From the NCBI GenBank assembly GCA_017500845.1, contig JAFVXY010000008.1, positions 1 through 58,645 of the forward strand: a stretch of DNA of 58,645 nt. The letters run 5' to 3'. The DNA is from Clostridia bacterium (GTDB lineage Bacteria; Bacillota; Clostridia; Christensenellales; Pumilibacteraceae). Shown here piece after piece: positions 32,601-42,161 of the stretch. Every line of letters begins with the position of its first letter. Position 1 is the first letter of the stretch. Position numbers and translations under genes: made by a program. The notes below the pieces were generated by a model that was not told the DNA's origin, did no database searches, and worked only from the letters and a program-made list of their open reading frames with translations.

Positions 32601-35083
32601 TATGGCAGCTCCAAACTAAATACGGTCTTGCAAAAACTATTCAAAACACCGACTACGAATATACTCTCGAGGACGTTCTTTACGTCTTGCTTGGGCTGGG
32701 TGCGCCGAGTGACAGCAGGGTAGAGGACGTAGAGCTGTACGACCTTATAGATACAACAGCACTCGAAACTCTTGCTTTTGACGATAGTGCTGATTGGATG
32801 CAAAGCCAAAAGGTGCAAATTCTTACGCACGTTTCGGATTACAGTCACCCCGATATGCTTACTGCCCTTATAAAGCAGGTTGTGGATTTTGACGATCTTG
32901 CAAGCGGTATGGGCGATGGCGCATTTAGCGAGGATAATCTTCTTTACGTAAGCATTAGCGAGGACGAATATGGCAACCAATATCTTTCGGTTACGGTAAG
33001 CGTTGTAGTTGCCGATATTTTGGGCGCAAGTGATGACTCGGATGCGATGATGAATTTTATTGCAGACCTTCTTGACGGAAGCGCAGTCGTTACTCTTAAC
33101 GTAAATCTTACTGACGAAACTGCAGAAACCGAAATTATAATCAACGGTGATGCTCAGGCGTCAAGCGACCTTTTCGACCTTCTCGAAAGTATGTCGGTTG
33201 ATTTTGATATGAGTCAAATCGCAAGCAGCGTTCGTAGCGCGTACAACTCACTTTCGCAGCAAATCAACGTCGAGCTTGATGCGGCGGACAACAAAATGCT
33301 TTTGCCGACTATGTTCACACTTATAAACGAAGTTGTGCTTGGCGAAAACGCGCTTGAAGACGGCGTGGAAGCCGATAGGATAGTGACGGGCGAGGAAAAG
33401 CTTAAGCTTGCGCTTAGGGGCGTATTTACCACAAGCAATACTATACCTGACGGCGAAACGGCTTCACGTATATCTATTTTTGAAGCAAGCCTTAATGGAA
33501 TTTCACCCAATACGGACGAGGATGGCAATCCTGATTACAGCTCGTTTATTCAAGACGAGGTTGCGCCAAAATATTTCCTTAATGAATCTGCGACCAGCCA
33601 CGTCAGCACCTTTGACGAGCTATTCGAGGTAATTGACGTAACGCATTTTGACGCTTCGATATTCAATATTGATGGCGATGGAGTAGAGAAGCCCATTGGC
33701 CTTGCTTACACAACCAAAACGATAGATGAGTTAAAGCCTATTATTACTGTGGGTAACCTTGGCGCAATACTCGTAAGCAATTTGCAACCTACTGATGGTG
33801 ATGCCGACGGACTTTTGGCGCAAATCAACGTTCATTCGATGCATGTGGATGTAGACGAGCAAGACAACGCACACCTTACCATCAATGCCGCTTTGCCGCT
33901 TGGTAATGTGCTTGCGGGTGCAAACGACGATATGGCAAAACTTCTTACCGTGGAGGCTGTTTACGTTACAATAACGGTAGATATAGAAGGCGAGGTGCAC
34001 GTTAGCGGTGATAATCACTATTACGATTGTTCTATCGTAGTCAACGGTATGAGCGATCACCAGCAAGGATATTTGCTTGACGTTGCGGAAGCCTTTGGCG
34101 GCAACCTTAATATAGACGAAATGCAGATTGAGGTGGGCAAAGCAATTTACAGCGCTATGAGTCAGCTCGATCATTCGCTTGGTGGCGGCAACTTTGACTT
34201 TACGGCAGAGGGTGTAAAGCTTTGTGATATCTTTACCTTTATCGAAACAAACGTTTTGGTGGGCGTTGCGGATAAGCCCGATGCCGAAGAGGTTCGTGAG
34301 GTAATTCAAGGAATGTATGCGGCAAAGGCGGGTATCGATAATCAGTGGAACTATAAGGATAGTGATATCGTATTTAATCCCATTTTGGATGCCGATGACA
34401 ACGAATGGGATTCAGAGAGCCTCGTTACGCATTTGGTAGCTGACGGTAGTGTAACCGATGCTGAATTGGGTGGGTATATAGCGTCTAAATACGATAACGA
34501 CGTTGTAAAAAGTGAGCTACGTCAGTTCAGCTTGCTTGCAGGCTCGGCAACGCCTAACTCCAACAACGATATCGAGCGACAAAGAATAAACGGTTTGTTG
34601 GAGGATAATATAACGCATATATACCCTCACGGAGATCTGCACGCAAATACGAATTACATTATTTTGACGGCGGAAATAAACGTTGACGAAATGATAGGCT
34701 CTACCACAATCAACAGCACTATTGATGACCTTATTGACGATCACGTATTTATAACTCTTATTATAGATTTTGATAAATTTATCAATAACGAGGAAGGCTT
34801 CTTTGCGGGATTTATAATAAACAATTTGGGCTCGCATCTTTTCGATATTTTTGCTAAGCTTACGGGTGTTGATTACGATACCATTATGCATAACCTTGAT
34901 GTTGTAAGCAATAATTTGATGGGTCCTGTCAATAGTCTTATGGGTGACATAGAGGACGTGGCTAATGAAGCTGAGGACCTGGGCTTTGAGGTTGATATAG
35001 AGTACAGCTTCAAAGAGTATAACGGATCCGAAAAGTACCGAGGCAGCTTTGCTTGCACAGTAAATACACAGATGCCCTTCTAA
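29654..35083 (+). CDS. Very large single-span membrane protein with acidic repeat tail
   Basis: I do not recognise a family for this 1809-aa protein. Residues 1-180 are extremely acidic and hold four 24-residue repeats (EEPEEESEEDSFWATKEDTE type). Residues about 195-228 are strongly basic (KKKRIDKKTRKERKKENKR). A Cys cluster, GCCFNCCMS, borders one membrane segment (about 233-253). The remaining 1550 residues are extracytoplasmic by the positive-inside rule and rich in Asp/Glu, with alternating helical and strand-like stretches. So the protein has a charged cytoplasmic tail and a large outside domain with no LPXTG. The acidic repeats could bind a cationic partner inside. GGAG precedes ATG 29654. 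Confidence 0.85.
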   Translation: MENEKLITNEDDIESTQNVIEEEESFTEHDNSVKDDFDVESETEPEEESEEDSFWATKEDTEDESTEEPEEESEEDSFWATKEDTEEEPIEEPEEESEEDSFWETKEDTEDESTEKPEEESEEDSFWETKEEAEDESTEEPEGDTEDEEQTEEESAQESLEEEELEEDEGEHEEQSYSNASTVIPMANEVEKKEEKSTEKKKRIDKKTRKERKKENKRNKKRRGCCFNCCMSILVFNFVMMCVLVGVGWVYGNQLAKDNLDMTIGEVYGVLLGLTRSNGDFIDNAYGEADEAGFYDSIGGALLLDEGAIKSGDLKNAIVESATAEDTAGPMEDLLLNLLVAENFDQDKIKTIGTQNQADTNLKISDRELAAFIDGMMSMLIQMVMEQQIEGGEFVDGVRLSMLSPEEYVKLEQLKIYTQQADVGGVIANVDKATVTASVNFEALFEDVKEAIDLTSVLSEMGEVDENAIKSVQSGVNMGINIISMLLPQKFYVTIDMGLSHNVAPTLYINNMGMGNERMNNLYKLLSKAGMDVQGMLNEMFVSEEGAIAAAFNSINNIVPLGEILTNGGVDCDIYQLIIDLAKLNYTTNESGKEILKPENERITTNDVLGTLKLVLTDNAEYIEGLKSSEYSYKNVEFARNEDGSLDLSSGEPVIIHQDKEYYVTTKAELDSLIADYEQLFLARFANSYGLDTNRYNDVDSIIKAFSGESFDADTVIDMFDADKIKAIIAGEAKGLEINDKMLAALFAKMLSSVMEEGVIDADTISLEYIYLQERDDDELSRFVLNAGLKIDILRFVDNMIPESADEELKMIATIFKNILPKTAVIEASYDITPKRDDTFEYLPTQVTLNGYGIEAIGKMFVAFSVLGRDDAGEVQMLESLIEELFAPIRDVITNLDTTLVGMTMQESAIKLPDVYVALAKAINGNKAEGDDGYIESQKIQSVLKLFVNADPFADQNSEYYFYRADNAEEVIRYNEQAESELLWQLQTKYGLAKTIQNTDYEYTLEDVLYVLLGLGAPSDSRVEDVELYDLIDTTALETLAFDDSADWMQSQKVQILTHVSDYSHPDMLTALIKQVVDFDDLASGMGDGAFSEDNLLYVSISEDEYGNQYLSVTVSVVVADILGASDDSDAMMNFIADLLDGSAVVTLNVNLTDETAETEIIINGDAQASSDLFDLLESMSVDFDMSQIASSVRSAYNSLSQQINVELDAADNKMLLPTMFTLINEVVLGENALEDGVEADRIVTGEEKLKLALRGVFTTSNTIPDGETASRISIFEASLNGISPNTDEDGNPDYSSFIQDEVAPKYFLNESATSHVSTFDELFEVIDVTHFDASIFNIDGDGVEKPIGLAYTTKTIDELKPIITVGNLGAILVSNLQPTDGDADGLLAQINVHSMHVDVDEQDNAHLTINAALPLGNVLAGANDDMAKLLTVEAVYVTITVDIEGEVHVSGDNHYYDCSIVVNGMSDHQQGYLLDVAEAFGGNLNIDEMQIEVGKAIYSAMSQLDHSLGGGNFDFTAEGVKLCDIFTFIETNVLVGVADKPDAEEVREVIQGMYAAKAGIDNQWNYKDSDIVFNPILDADDNEWDSESLVTHLVADGSVTDAELGGYIASKYDNDVVKSELRQFSLLAGSATPNSNNDIERQRINGLLEDNITHIYPHGDLHANTNYIILTAEINVDEMIGSTTINSTIDDLIDDHVFITLIIDFDKFINNEEGFFAGFIINNLGSHLFDIFAKLTGVDYDTIMHNLDVVSNNLMGPVNSLMGDIEDVANEAEDLGFEVDIEYSFKEYNGSEKYRGSFACTVNTQMPF
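29783..30070 (+). repeat. Four tandem 72-bp repeats in the acidic tail
   Basis: Units start at 29783, 29855, 29927 and 29999; each is 72 bp (24 codons) beginning GAACCCGAGGAAGAAAGTGA (AAACCC in unit 4). Differences are few and mostly change Ala/Glu or Asp/Glu. The near-identity at DNA level indicates recent tandem duplication within the gene. Confidence 0.95.
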
Positions 35084-35116
35084 TAATAAAAGCCTATTTA
35101 TCGCAGTGGCAAACAA

Positions 35117-35156
35117 AATCCCCGACAGAGTGGCTCTGTCGGGGATTCCTTTTGCA
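35117..35156. terminator. Strong terminator between convergent genes
   Basis: AATCCCCGACAGAG and CTCTGTCGGGGATT form a perfect 14-bp stem with loop TGG, followed by CCTTTT. Confidence 0.9.
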
Positions 35157-35200
35157 ATAAAGCATTTTTCTAATTGCTGTTTGTGTTTTTTGTGCCGAGG

Positions 35201-36154
35201 TTAAATCGCGCTAAAATCTTTAAGCTTAAACTCGGTGGTATAATTTATTATACCGGACAAGGTGTACTCGTAGTTCATAATTCTTGCAAGAAGCTTGCGT
35301 GTGGGCAACTTGCCTTCTTCTACCGTATATGCGCCCTTAGCGTAATACGCTTCGAGAGGCGCGCCCTGCTTTTGGCTGTTAAGGAAAATCTGCACACCGG
35401 TACAAGTAATCATATTAGCTTCGGTGTCCTTGGTGTCCGCATCAAAGCCGTCAATCAAGTCGGTTGACCCAAGCTCGGTGCTTGCTTCGCTAAAGTACGA
35501 TGCGATCATGCTTGCGGTAAAGAACTCGCCTTTAAGGTAGCATTCGTACCAGTTTACAACGTTAAAGGTTTCGTTAAGCGTGTTGCCCATGTTTTCCATC
35601 GCGCGAACGTAATAGTACAAATACTCGTTGTCGATATAGTCGCCTCGATTAAAGGAGATTTCGGTGCTTGTGCCGTTCTTTGTAATCGTAGCCTTGCCGC
35701 TAGTGTAGTCTGCCGAATATGAGTACGAGCTGCTTGGGTCGGTAGCAAGCGTAACCTCTTTGCTGGTGGATACCGCGTACAATGTGTCTGCATAAAATAC
35801 CGCAGTCGAGGTGATTGTGTCCGTCTTGCCGTGAAAGCTTGAGTCAACGTATTCGGATGCAACATACGTGATTCTAAAATCGGTGGTAAGTGTAGCGAGC
35901 TCAGCATCATCGCTAAGCGTCAAGGTGTACGTAAGGTGGCTGGCACTTTCGTCGTTTACAAGCACAAGGTCGTTTTCGCCGCGCATGAAATATTTTGCTA
36001 CGTTGTAGGTAGTAGTTTCCGACTTGAAGTTGCGGTGAAAAAACCACGGCTTGGGATTGTCGATTTTGGTGGGTGGGACGGTGTTATTCGTACAGCCAAC
36101 GCACGCAAAAGCCACAAGCAAAAGGGACAAAATGGATAAAATTAATTTTTTCAT
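35201..36154 (-). CDS. Lipoprotein of unknown function
   Basis: The 317-aa protein has a signal peptide with lipobox CVGC (Cys21). It is rich in Thr, Ser and Tyr and shows strand-like alternation (LTYTLTLSDDAELATLTTDF), suggesting a beta-rich extracellular domain. I recognise no family. A GGAG site lies 8 nt before the ATG. It is convergent with the 1809-aa gene and divergent from addB. A partner role with the large surface protein is only positional. Confidence 0.82.
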   Translation of the reverse strand: MKKLILSILSLLLVAFACVGCTNNTVPPTKIDNPKPWFFHRNFKSETTTYNVAKYFMRGENDLVLVNDESASHLTYTLTLSDDAELATLTTDFRITYVASEYVDSSFHGKTDTITSTAVFYADTLYAVSTSKEVTLATDPSSSYSYSADYTSGKATITKNGTSTEISFNRGDYIDNEYLYYYVRAMENMGNTLNETFNVVNWYECYLKGEFFTASMIASYFSEASTELGSTDLIDGFDADTKDTEANMITCTGVQIFLNSQKQGAPLEAYYAKGAYTVEEGKLPTRKLLARIMNYEYTLSGIINYTTEFKLKDFSAI

Positions 36155-36199
36155 TTAGTGCTCCATTATATTAATTTTAGTAAGTGTAACACATTTTAC

Positions 36200-36228
36200 T
36201 TGATTTGGCAAACTAAATAAGTTATAAT
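36200..36228 (+). promoter_or_regulatory. Promoter placing the RNA start at the addB ATG
   Basis: TTGATT (36200-36205), 17 bp, TATAAT (36223-36228). Only 7 nt separate the -10 from the ATG at 36236, so the transcript should begin at or next to the start codon. Confidence 0.8.
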
Positions 36229-36235
36229 ATTTCAA

Positions 36236-39013
36236 ATGAAAACAAATTTTATCTATTCGACAAATTATCACGACTCGTTTGACCAAATTATTGCGCTAAT
36301 AAACGCAAGAAAAGTGGACTTGTCTTGTCGTCATTTGATTATAGTCCCCGAGCGATACACCCTGCTTGCCGAGAAATACCTGTATCAAAGCTCGGACGGC
36401 TCTTTTGACGTAGAGGTTCTTTCACCAAGCAGATTGTTTTATAAGATGCAAATTGAAACGCCGCTACTAAGTCGCGAGGGAGCAATTATGCTTATTCGAG
36501 CAATGCTGCCTTCCATTCAGCTTAAGTGCTTTCATCGTTCGGCGTCCTTCCGCGGTTTTTGCGAAAAGCTGTACGACGCCATCAACGACTTTGCGGCAAA
36601 CGGTATTGCGCCAAACGATATTCCATCGTCCTCTCTTAAGCTCGAGGATCTAAAAAACGTCTATGCCGAATATCAAAAAAGGATAGAGGGAAGATTCGTG
36701 GACAGCATGGGTAAGCTTCAGCTTGTCGCAAAAAACGTTGCTACGTCCCCCTATCTTTGCAACGTGCACGTGTATGTAGTTAATTTTGACTACGTGGACA
36801 AGGCTACGCAAAACGTACTTGACGAGCTTTGTAAACGCGCGCTTTCGTATACCGAATGCAGGGTGACGGGCGAGGCTAAAATCGATAGCAACATTACGTA
36901 TTTTTGCGGCGAGGGTGCGCTTGCGGTAAAAGAGGTGGCAAGGTACATAAGGCGACTTGGTGCAAGCGGCGTCCCGTACGAGAGTATGGGCGTAATCCTT
37001 GGCAACTGTGACAGCGCAAGGGTAAGGCGCATTTTTGGCGAGTTTGATATTCCGTGCTTTATGTCCGAGAACAAGCGACTGTCCGACTATCCCCTGTCGG
37101 TGTTTTTGCTAAAGCTGTTTGAGTGTGCAATGCGCAAAAGCAGAGAAAATTTTATTGAGCTTAGTAAGAACGTTTATCTCGGTGTGGACAAAAAATGCAG
37201 TGACGAGTTTGAGAATTACGTAAATTCGAGGCTTATTGACTACAAAGGATTCTTTGTGGAGTTTGACGAGCCTCACCTTGAAGATGTAAGAAAAAAGCTT
37301 GTTTCGGTGGTAAAAATTGTCGAGCAGGGAAGTAAAAATATATCTGATGCAAGCGGTTTTGGCAAGCTTCTTGGCGAAATATTCGACTTTGTTTCGGCTC
37401 AACGTATAACCGAAAGGCTGTTTGACTCGGATGCCGCAATCGAGAGAACGTTGGCTCTCGTTTCGCTAATGTCGCAGGTGGGGGTAAAGGGAAGCTTCGA
37501 CTTTATATCGTCCGTTTTTGCTGAGGGACTAAGGGCAAGCAAGATGTCCCTTTTGCCGCAAAACGCAGGCGTGACCGTGGGCGACCCTGCCGCTTTCCGT
37601 GGCGGCAAGTACGAGCTTTTGGCTGTGCTTGGCTTTGACGATGGCTTTTTGCCGCAAATTTACGATGATAGCTCTCTTATAAGTGACGACGAAAAAAACG
37701 TCTTTTCAGAGATGGAGAGAGCTGAGCAAATCAATTTTAGGTACGAGATGGAGCTTGCTTTGTCGCTTGCATCGGCAAAGCGCATAATGGCTACGTATAC
37801 CTCGCCGTCGGGTATGATGAGCGAGCTGGCACTAAAAGGCGAGCAGGTATTTAGTGACGACTACGAGGATATTTTGTACAGCGCAGGCAGTCGAACGCAC
37901 GCGACTGAGCTTCTTATATCGCTTGTTGGCAGGATGGAAAGCAAGGTTGATGACAATCAAATGCTTGCCAACAATTTGTTTGTTGCGCTTGACTGTAAGG
38001 ACGAGCTGTTTAGCACAACGAGAGTAGAAAGGATACAAAACGCCCAAAGCTTGTTTTTTGGACGAGGGGTAACCAGCGTCAGTCAGCTTCAAAGCTATTT
38101 TAAGTGCCCGTTCCGCCATTACGCCGAGTATGGGCTTAGACTGGTTCAGCGCGAAAAGGGCGAAATTTTGCCGCCTGATATAGGAAATTTCATGCACGAG
38201 ATAGTTGAGCTTGCGCTAAAAAATGGCGATCTTTCGGACGTGGACGTCTTGGTCGATGGAGTGGTAGACAATATTTTGACGCACCACCCCAAATTTGCGC
38301 TCGAAAGCAACAGGGCAATCGTGGAGGAAACAAAAAAGGAAGCAAAGGAAGTTCTAAAAATTTACGCCGTGCAACGAGCCAAAGGAAAATTCCGTTCGCT
38401 TGGCCAGGAAATGAAGTTCCAGATGCCTATCGAGGGTATAACGGTGGGCGGAAAAATAGATATGGCAGACGAATATGACGGTTATGTGCGACTTATCGAC
38501 TACAAAACCGGTAAGGATTATGAGCTTAAGGCGGGCGACGTCTATTACGGCAAAAAAATTCAGCTTCCGTTATATATGGCGGCGATAGCTAAGCGAGGCT
38601 ACAAAAAGGCGGCTATACTCAACTATCCGCTATCGTACAGCTGGCTGGGCGACCAATTTTCGCACCGCTTTTCGGGCTTTGTGCTAAAAGACGAGGACGT
38701 TATGGATGCCATAGACAGCACCAGAAGTCAAGGCGAAAGTGAGGTTTTTGACCTTAAACTCAAAAGAAATTCACATCTGCTTACCCAAGAAGAAATGCAA
38801 AGCATGGTTGACTATGCCGTTAAGGTAAGCGAAAAGGCCGTTGCCGAAATTAAGGATGGATACGTTGCGGGTAAGCCGCTATACGGCTCGTGCGAGTATT
38901 GCGCTTTTGCATGTCTGTGCGGAGAGGTTGAGCCGCGCAAAACTGTAAAGGTAACAAAAAAAGTGTTTGGTGGCGAAAGCCCTCGCCCGTCAAGGAGAAA
39001 GAAAAATGATTGA
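36236..39013 (+). CDS. addB: AddB subunit of the AddAB helicase-nuclease
   Basis: AddB pairs with AddA to resect double-strand breaks for RecA. The 925-aa protein (usual 1100-1170) has the inactive helicase-like N-terminus and a C-terminal PD-(D/E)XK nuclease (about 620-900: TSVSQLQSYFKCPFRHYAEYG, IGNFMHEIVE, VRLIDYKTGKDYEL). The four iron-sulfur Cys fit: one in FKCPF and three in CEYCAFACLC. The Walker A GxxGxGKT usual at the AddB N-terminus is absent; the protein begins NFIYSTNYHDSFD. There is no ribosome binding site and the promoter ends 7 nt before the ATG. addA starts 8 nt before its end. Confidence 0.93.
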   Translation: MKTNFIYSTNYHDSFDQIIALINARKVDLSCRHLIIVPERYTLLAEKYLYQSSDGSFDVEVLSPSRLFYKMQIETPLLSREGAIMLIRAMLPSIQLKCFHRSASFRGFCEKLYDAINDFAANGIAPNDIPSSSLKLEDLKNVYAEYQKRIEGRFVDSMGKLQLVAKNVATSPYLCNVHVYVVNFDYVDKATQNVLDELCKRALSYTECRVTGEAKIDSNITYFCGEGALAVKEVARYIRRLGASGVPYESMGVILGNCDSARVRRIFGEFDIPCFMSENKRLSDYPLSVFLLKLFECAMRKSRENFIELSKNVYLGVDKKCSDEFENYVNSRLIDYKGFFVEFDEPHLEDVRKKLVSVVKIVEQGSKNISDASGFGKLLGEIFDFVSAQRITERLFDSDAAIERTLALVSLMSQVGVKGSFDFISSVFAEGLRASKMSLLPQNAGVTVGDPAAFRGGKYELLAVLGFDDGFLPQIYDDSSLISDDEKNVFSEMERAEQINFRYEMELALSLASAKRIMATYTSPSGMMSELALKGEQVFSDDYEDILYSAGSRTHATELLISLVGRMESKVDDNQMLANNLFVALDCKDELFSTTRVERIQNAQSLFFGRGVTSVSQLQSYFKCPFRHYAEYGLRLVQREKGEILPPDIGNFMHEIVELALKNGDLSDVDVLVDGVVDNILTHHPKFALESNRAIVEETKKEAKEVLKIYAVQRAKGKFRSLGQEMKFQMPIEGITVGGKIDMADEYDGYVRLIDYKTGKDYELKAGDVYYGKKIQLPLYMAAIAKRGYKKAAILNYPLSYSWLGDQFSHRFSGFVLKDEDVMDAIDSTRSQGESEVFDLKLKRNSHLLTQEEMQSMVDYAVKVSEKAVAEIKDGYVAGKPLYGSCEYCAFACLCGEVEPRKTVKVTKKVFGGESPRPSRRKKND

Positions 39014-42000
39014 TTGGTCCGAAAAACAACGTGAAGTAATAAACTCCGATGACGACAGAATTTTGGTTTCGGCTTCTGCGGGCAGTGGCAAAACAACCGT
39101 TATGATAGAGCGCGTGTTGCGACTTCTTGCATCGGGCGTGAAAATTTCCAACATGCTTATTTGCACGTTTACCAGAGCATCGGCCGCAGATATGCGTAGC
39201 AAGCTGTATGTAAAAATGAGCGAACGTGGGCTTAAAAATCAGTTAAAGGAGCTATCTCGCGCAGATATTTCTACAATCGACAGCTTTTGTCAGCGTATAG
39301 TCACCAAATATTTTTACGTGCTTGGTATCGACCCACAGTTCGAGATGCTGGACGAGGGCGAGGCGTCGGCAATGCAAGCGGCGGCCGTAGAGCAGGCAAT
39401 AAAGCACTCTCTCAATGACGAGGCTTTTGCACGCCTTGCCGAGATTTTGCGTAGCGGTAGGCGCGATTATGCCTTAAAAAAGGCGATTCGCGCAATAATG
39501 AACTTTAGCAGCATCAACCCCGAAACGCTCCCCGCGTATGCTTACGACGAAAGCGCCGTTGAGTCAACCATAAAAGGTTATGTTGAAGCACAACGACAAA
39601 GCCTTCTTAATGTGATAGAGGATGTTTTTGCCGATCTTGACGAGGACGTTGTTAAGGCGGAGCTGCTTAGTGCAATGACTAACGGTGATTGCAAAATTGT
39701 TGCTGGGGATATCAAGGAAAACAAGGCTTTTATGCCTGTTTTTAAGCACCTTGCGGGTAGGGTGGATGATTATCACTCATTGGTTGAGGAGACGAGGAGC
39801 TTACGTAAGCAAGGCGAGTCCGAGCCATTTATTCGCGCGCTTATCGTGGCGGCAGAGTTCGCCCAAAGGGTGTATGCAGAAGAGAAGAAAAAGAGGTCGA
39901 TGCTTGACTTTTCCGACCTCGAAAATATGACGCTGGACATTCTCAAAAGTGACGTTGCCGACGAAATACGTGCAAAGTATACGCATATTTTCGTGGATGA
40001 GTATCAGGACATAAACCCCTTGCAGGAAAGTTTAATCCAGCTGCTCGCCAAGGGAAACAAGCTGTTTATGGTGGGTGACCTTAAGCAAAGCATTTATGCA
40101 TTCCGTGGTTGCGAGCCGCGTATTTTTAAGGAAAAATATGATTTATTCGAGGCAGATCCAAGTCAAGGGCGGCTTATCAAATTAGATACGAATTACCGTA
40201 GCGCGCCTGAGGTTATAAGCTTTTGCAACGACGTTTTTGGTAAGGTGATGACGAGTGATTTTGGCGGAATAGATTATGCCCAAAATCCCATGACGGCGGC
40301 AAAGACAACCTGCGGTTACGTAAAAATGCACATCGTTTCGGGCAAGGAATCTAATGACGTCGGTGGCATTTACAGCGTGCAAAATCACTGCGGAGGTGGC
40401 TTGACCAAGGTGGAAGCCGAGGCAACCCTTGTAGCGTACAGAATACAGGAATTGCTAAAAAAAGAGCATGACGGTGTGCCGATTTCTTTCCAGGACATAG
40501 TTATTTTGACGCGCGGATTCAGCACGCTGGAGCGTCTTGTCGTAAAAAAGCTTCGTGAGATAAACGTACCCGTATCGCTTGTCGAAAAGGCATACTTTCT
40601 TACTCGACCCGAAACAGGTCAGCTTATAAGCTATCTTAGACTGATAGACAACAGGCTGGACGATAACGCTATGGCGCTGTCCATGCTTTCTCCGCTTGGC
40701 GGCTTTAACGAAAACGAGCTTGCCGAAATAAAGCTGGCGAGTAGCGGAGCATTCCACGCTTGCGTTATCGAGGCGGCAAAAACTAACGATAAGGTAAAAG
40801 CGTTTTTTGATAGATTGGATAGATATTATCAGCTGTCGCTGTCGGTGGGTGCAGACGAGCTTGTAAATACAATCGTGTCTGAATGTGCGTATTTTAATTA
40901 CGCGTTCAAGCTGGGTGAGGACGCCGCTGAGGTTTTAGACCGCTTTCTCGAATTTGTGGGCGGCTGTCCAGCAAAGGGAAGCCTAAGTGCATGCCTAAGG
41001 TTTATAGATGAGCACGAGCCATATACCGAGCTTAGCGGTGACGAAAATTCGGTCAAGCTTATGACTATACACAAAAGCAAGGGACGTGAATTTAGATACG
41101 TGTTTGTGATTGGCCTTGGCGAGTCGTTTAATTTCAGAGATTTGACACCCCAGATTTTTGTGTCAAGCGCGGTGGCTATGCCCGTTTATGCCGACCACAA
41201 GGCGAATAACAGCGATCTAAGATTTTTGTCGGTGCTTACTCAGCGAAAAAAGCAGCTTGAAGAGGAGCTGAGAATACTGTACGTTGCACTCACTCGCGCC
41301 GAGTATGCGCTGGAGCTTTTTGCGACACGCTCCGAAAGCGACACGCATATATCCGCTTACGAGCTTAACCCCCGTGCAGTGGATTTCTCCGAATGCACCA
41401 GCGCGCTTAAGTGGCTTGCACCCAAGGTTTTTTTGGCAGAAAAATACGACATCGCGGACATCGTAATCGAAGCCGCTCAGCCCGTTAAGGTGCTGTTTGG
41501 TAAATCGGATGAGGGCGTGGTAAAAAAGCTTAGGGAATATTTTGATTTTGTGCCGCAAAAAAATGCACCATCTAAAAGCTACGTAAGCAAGCTTGCCCAT
41601 CAAGAGGACGAAAATGACGAGCCTGCGGTATATCTTACGCAAGAGGAAGACCATTCGGGCGAGGCGCTTCAGCGCGGTAACGCCTACCACCACGCAATGG
41701 AGCTAATCGATTTTTCTTGCCCCGACCTTAGTCTAATTCCGCCTTCGGAGTTGGCACTCGTTGACAAGGACAAGCTGCTTTGTGCAGCAAGCAAGATGGC
41801 TCAGTTTAAGGGTGAGCTACACAAAGAAAAGCCGTTTATGATAAAGCTTTCGGCCTTGGAGGCGGGGGTGGACGGAAGCGGTTACGTGCTTGTTCAGGGC
41901 GTAATCGACTTGCTTGTAATAGACGGCGACGAGGCGACCGTAATCGACTACAAAACGGGCAAGGCTCACGGTGCGTTCGAGGAAGGCTATTTTAAGCAGG

Positions 42001-42101
42001 TCAACCTATATGCCTTGGCTGTCGAGCGACTTCTCAAAAAGCGGGTCACAAAAAAGCTTTTGTATTATTTTGACAGCAAAAAATTTGTCGAAGTAAAGTA
42101 A
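39006..42101 (+). CDS. addA: AddA subunit, UvrD-type helicase and nuclease
   Basis: AddA is the 3'-5' motor and nuclease of AddAB. The 1031-aa protein (usual about 1200) shows Walker A SASAGSGKTT near 23-32, TRASAADM, motif II IFVDEYQDINPLQ, GDLKQSIYAFRG, TIHKSKGREF and LRILYVALTRA. The C-terminal nuclease has GVIDLLVID and IDYKTGKAHG. ATG 39006 follows AAGGAGAAAG and overlaps the addB stop, giving coupling; an in-frame GTG at 38967 is rejected. Both subunits are on the short side but all motifs are present. Confidence 0.95.
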   Translation: MIDWSEKQREVINSDDDRILVSASAGSGKTTVMIERVLRLLASGVKISNMLICTFTRASAADMRSKLYVKMSERGLKNQLKELSRADISTIDSFCQRIVTKYFYVLGIDPQFEMLDEGEASAMQAAAVEQAIKHSLNDEAFARLAEILRSGRRDYALKKAIRAIMNFSSINPETLPAYAYDESAVESTIKGYVEAQRQSLLNVIEDVFADLDEDVVKAELLSAMTNGDCKIVAGDIKENKAFMPVFKHLAGRVDDYHSLVEETRSLRKQGESEPFIRALIVAAEFAQRVYAEEKKKRSMLDFSDLENMTLDILKSDVADEIRAKYTHIFVDEYQDINPLQESLIQLLAKGNKLFMVGDLKQSIYAFRGCEPRIFKEKYDLFEADPSQGRLIKLDTNYRSAPEVISFCNDVFGKVMTSDFGGIDYAQNPMTAAKTTCGYVKMHIVSGKESNDVGGIYSVQNHCGGGLTKVEAEATLVAYRIQELLKKEHDGVPISFQDIVILTRGFSTLERLVVKKLREINVPVSLVEKAYFLTRPETGQLISYLRLIDNRLDDNAMALSMLSPLGGFNENELAEIKLASSGAFHACVIEAAKTNDKVKAFFDRLDRYYQLSLSVGADELVNTIVSECAYFNYAFKLGEDAAEVLDRFLEFVGGCPAKGSLSACLRFIDEHEPYTELSGDENSVKLMTIHKSKGREFRYVFVIGLGESFNFRDLTPQIFVSSAVAMPVYADHKANNSDLRFLSVLTQRKKQLEEELRILYVALTRAEYALELFATRSESDTHISAYELNPRAVDFSECTSALKWLAPKVFLAEKYDIADIVIEAAQPVKVLFGKSDEGVVKKLREYFDFVPQKNAPSKSYVSKLAHQEDENDEPAVYLTQEEDHSGEALQRGNAYHHAMELIDFSCPDLSLIPPSELALVDKDKLLCAASKMAQFKGELHKEKPFMIKLSALEAGVDGSGYVLVQGVIDLLVIDGDEATVIDYKTGKAHGAFEEGYFKQVNLYALAVERLLKKRVTKKLLYYFDSKKFVEVK

Positions 42102-42161
42102 GTTTTGTACCTTTTGTTCCATATCCGCCACGCTGTGTTATAATGCAGGTGGAGGTGAAAT

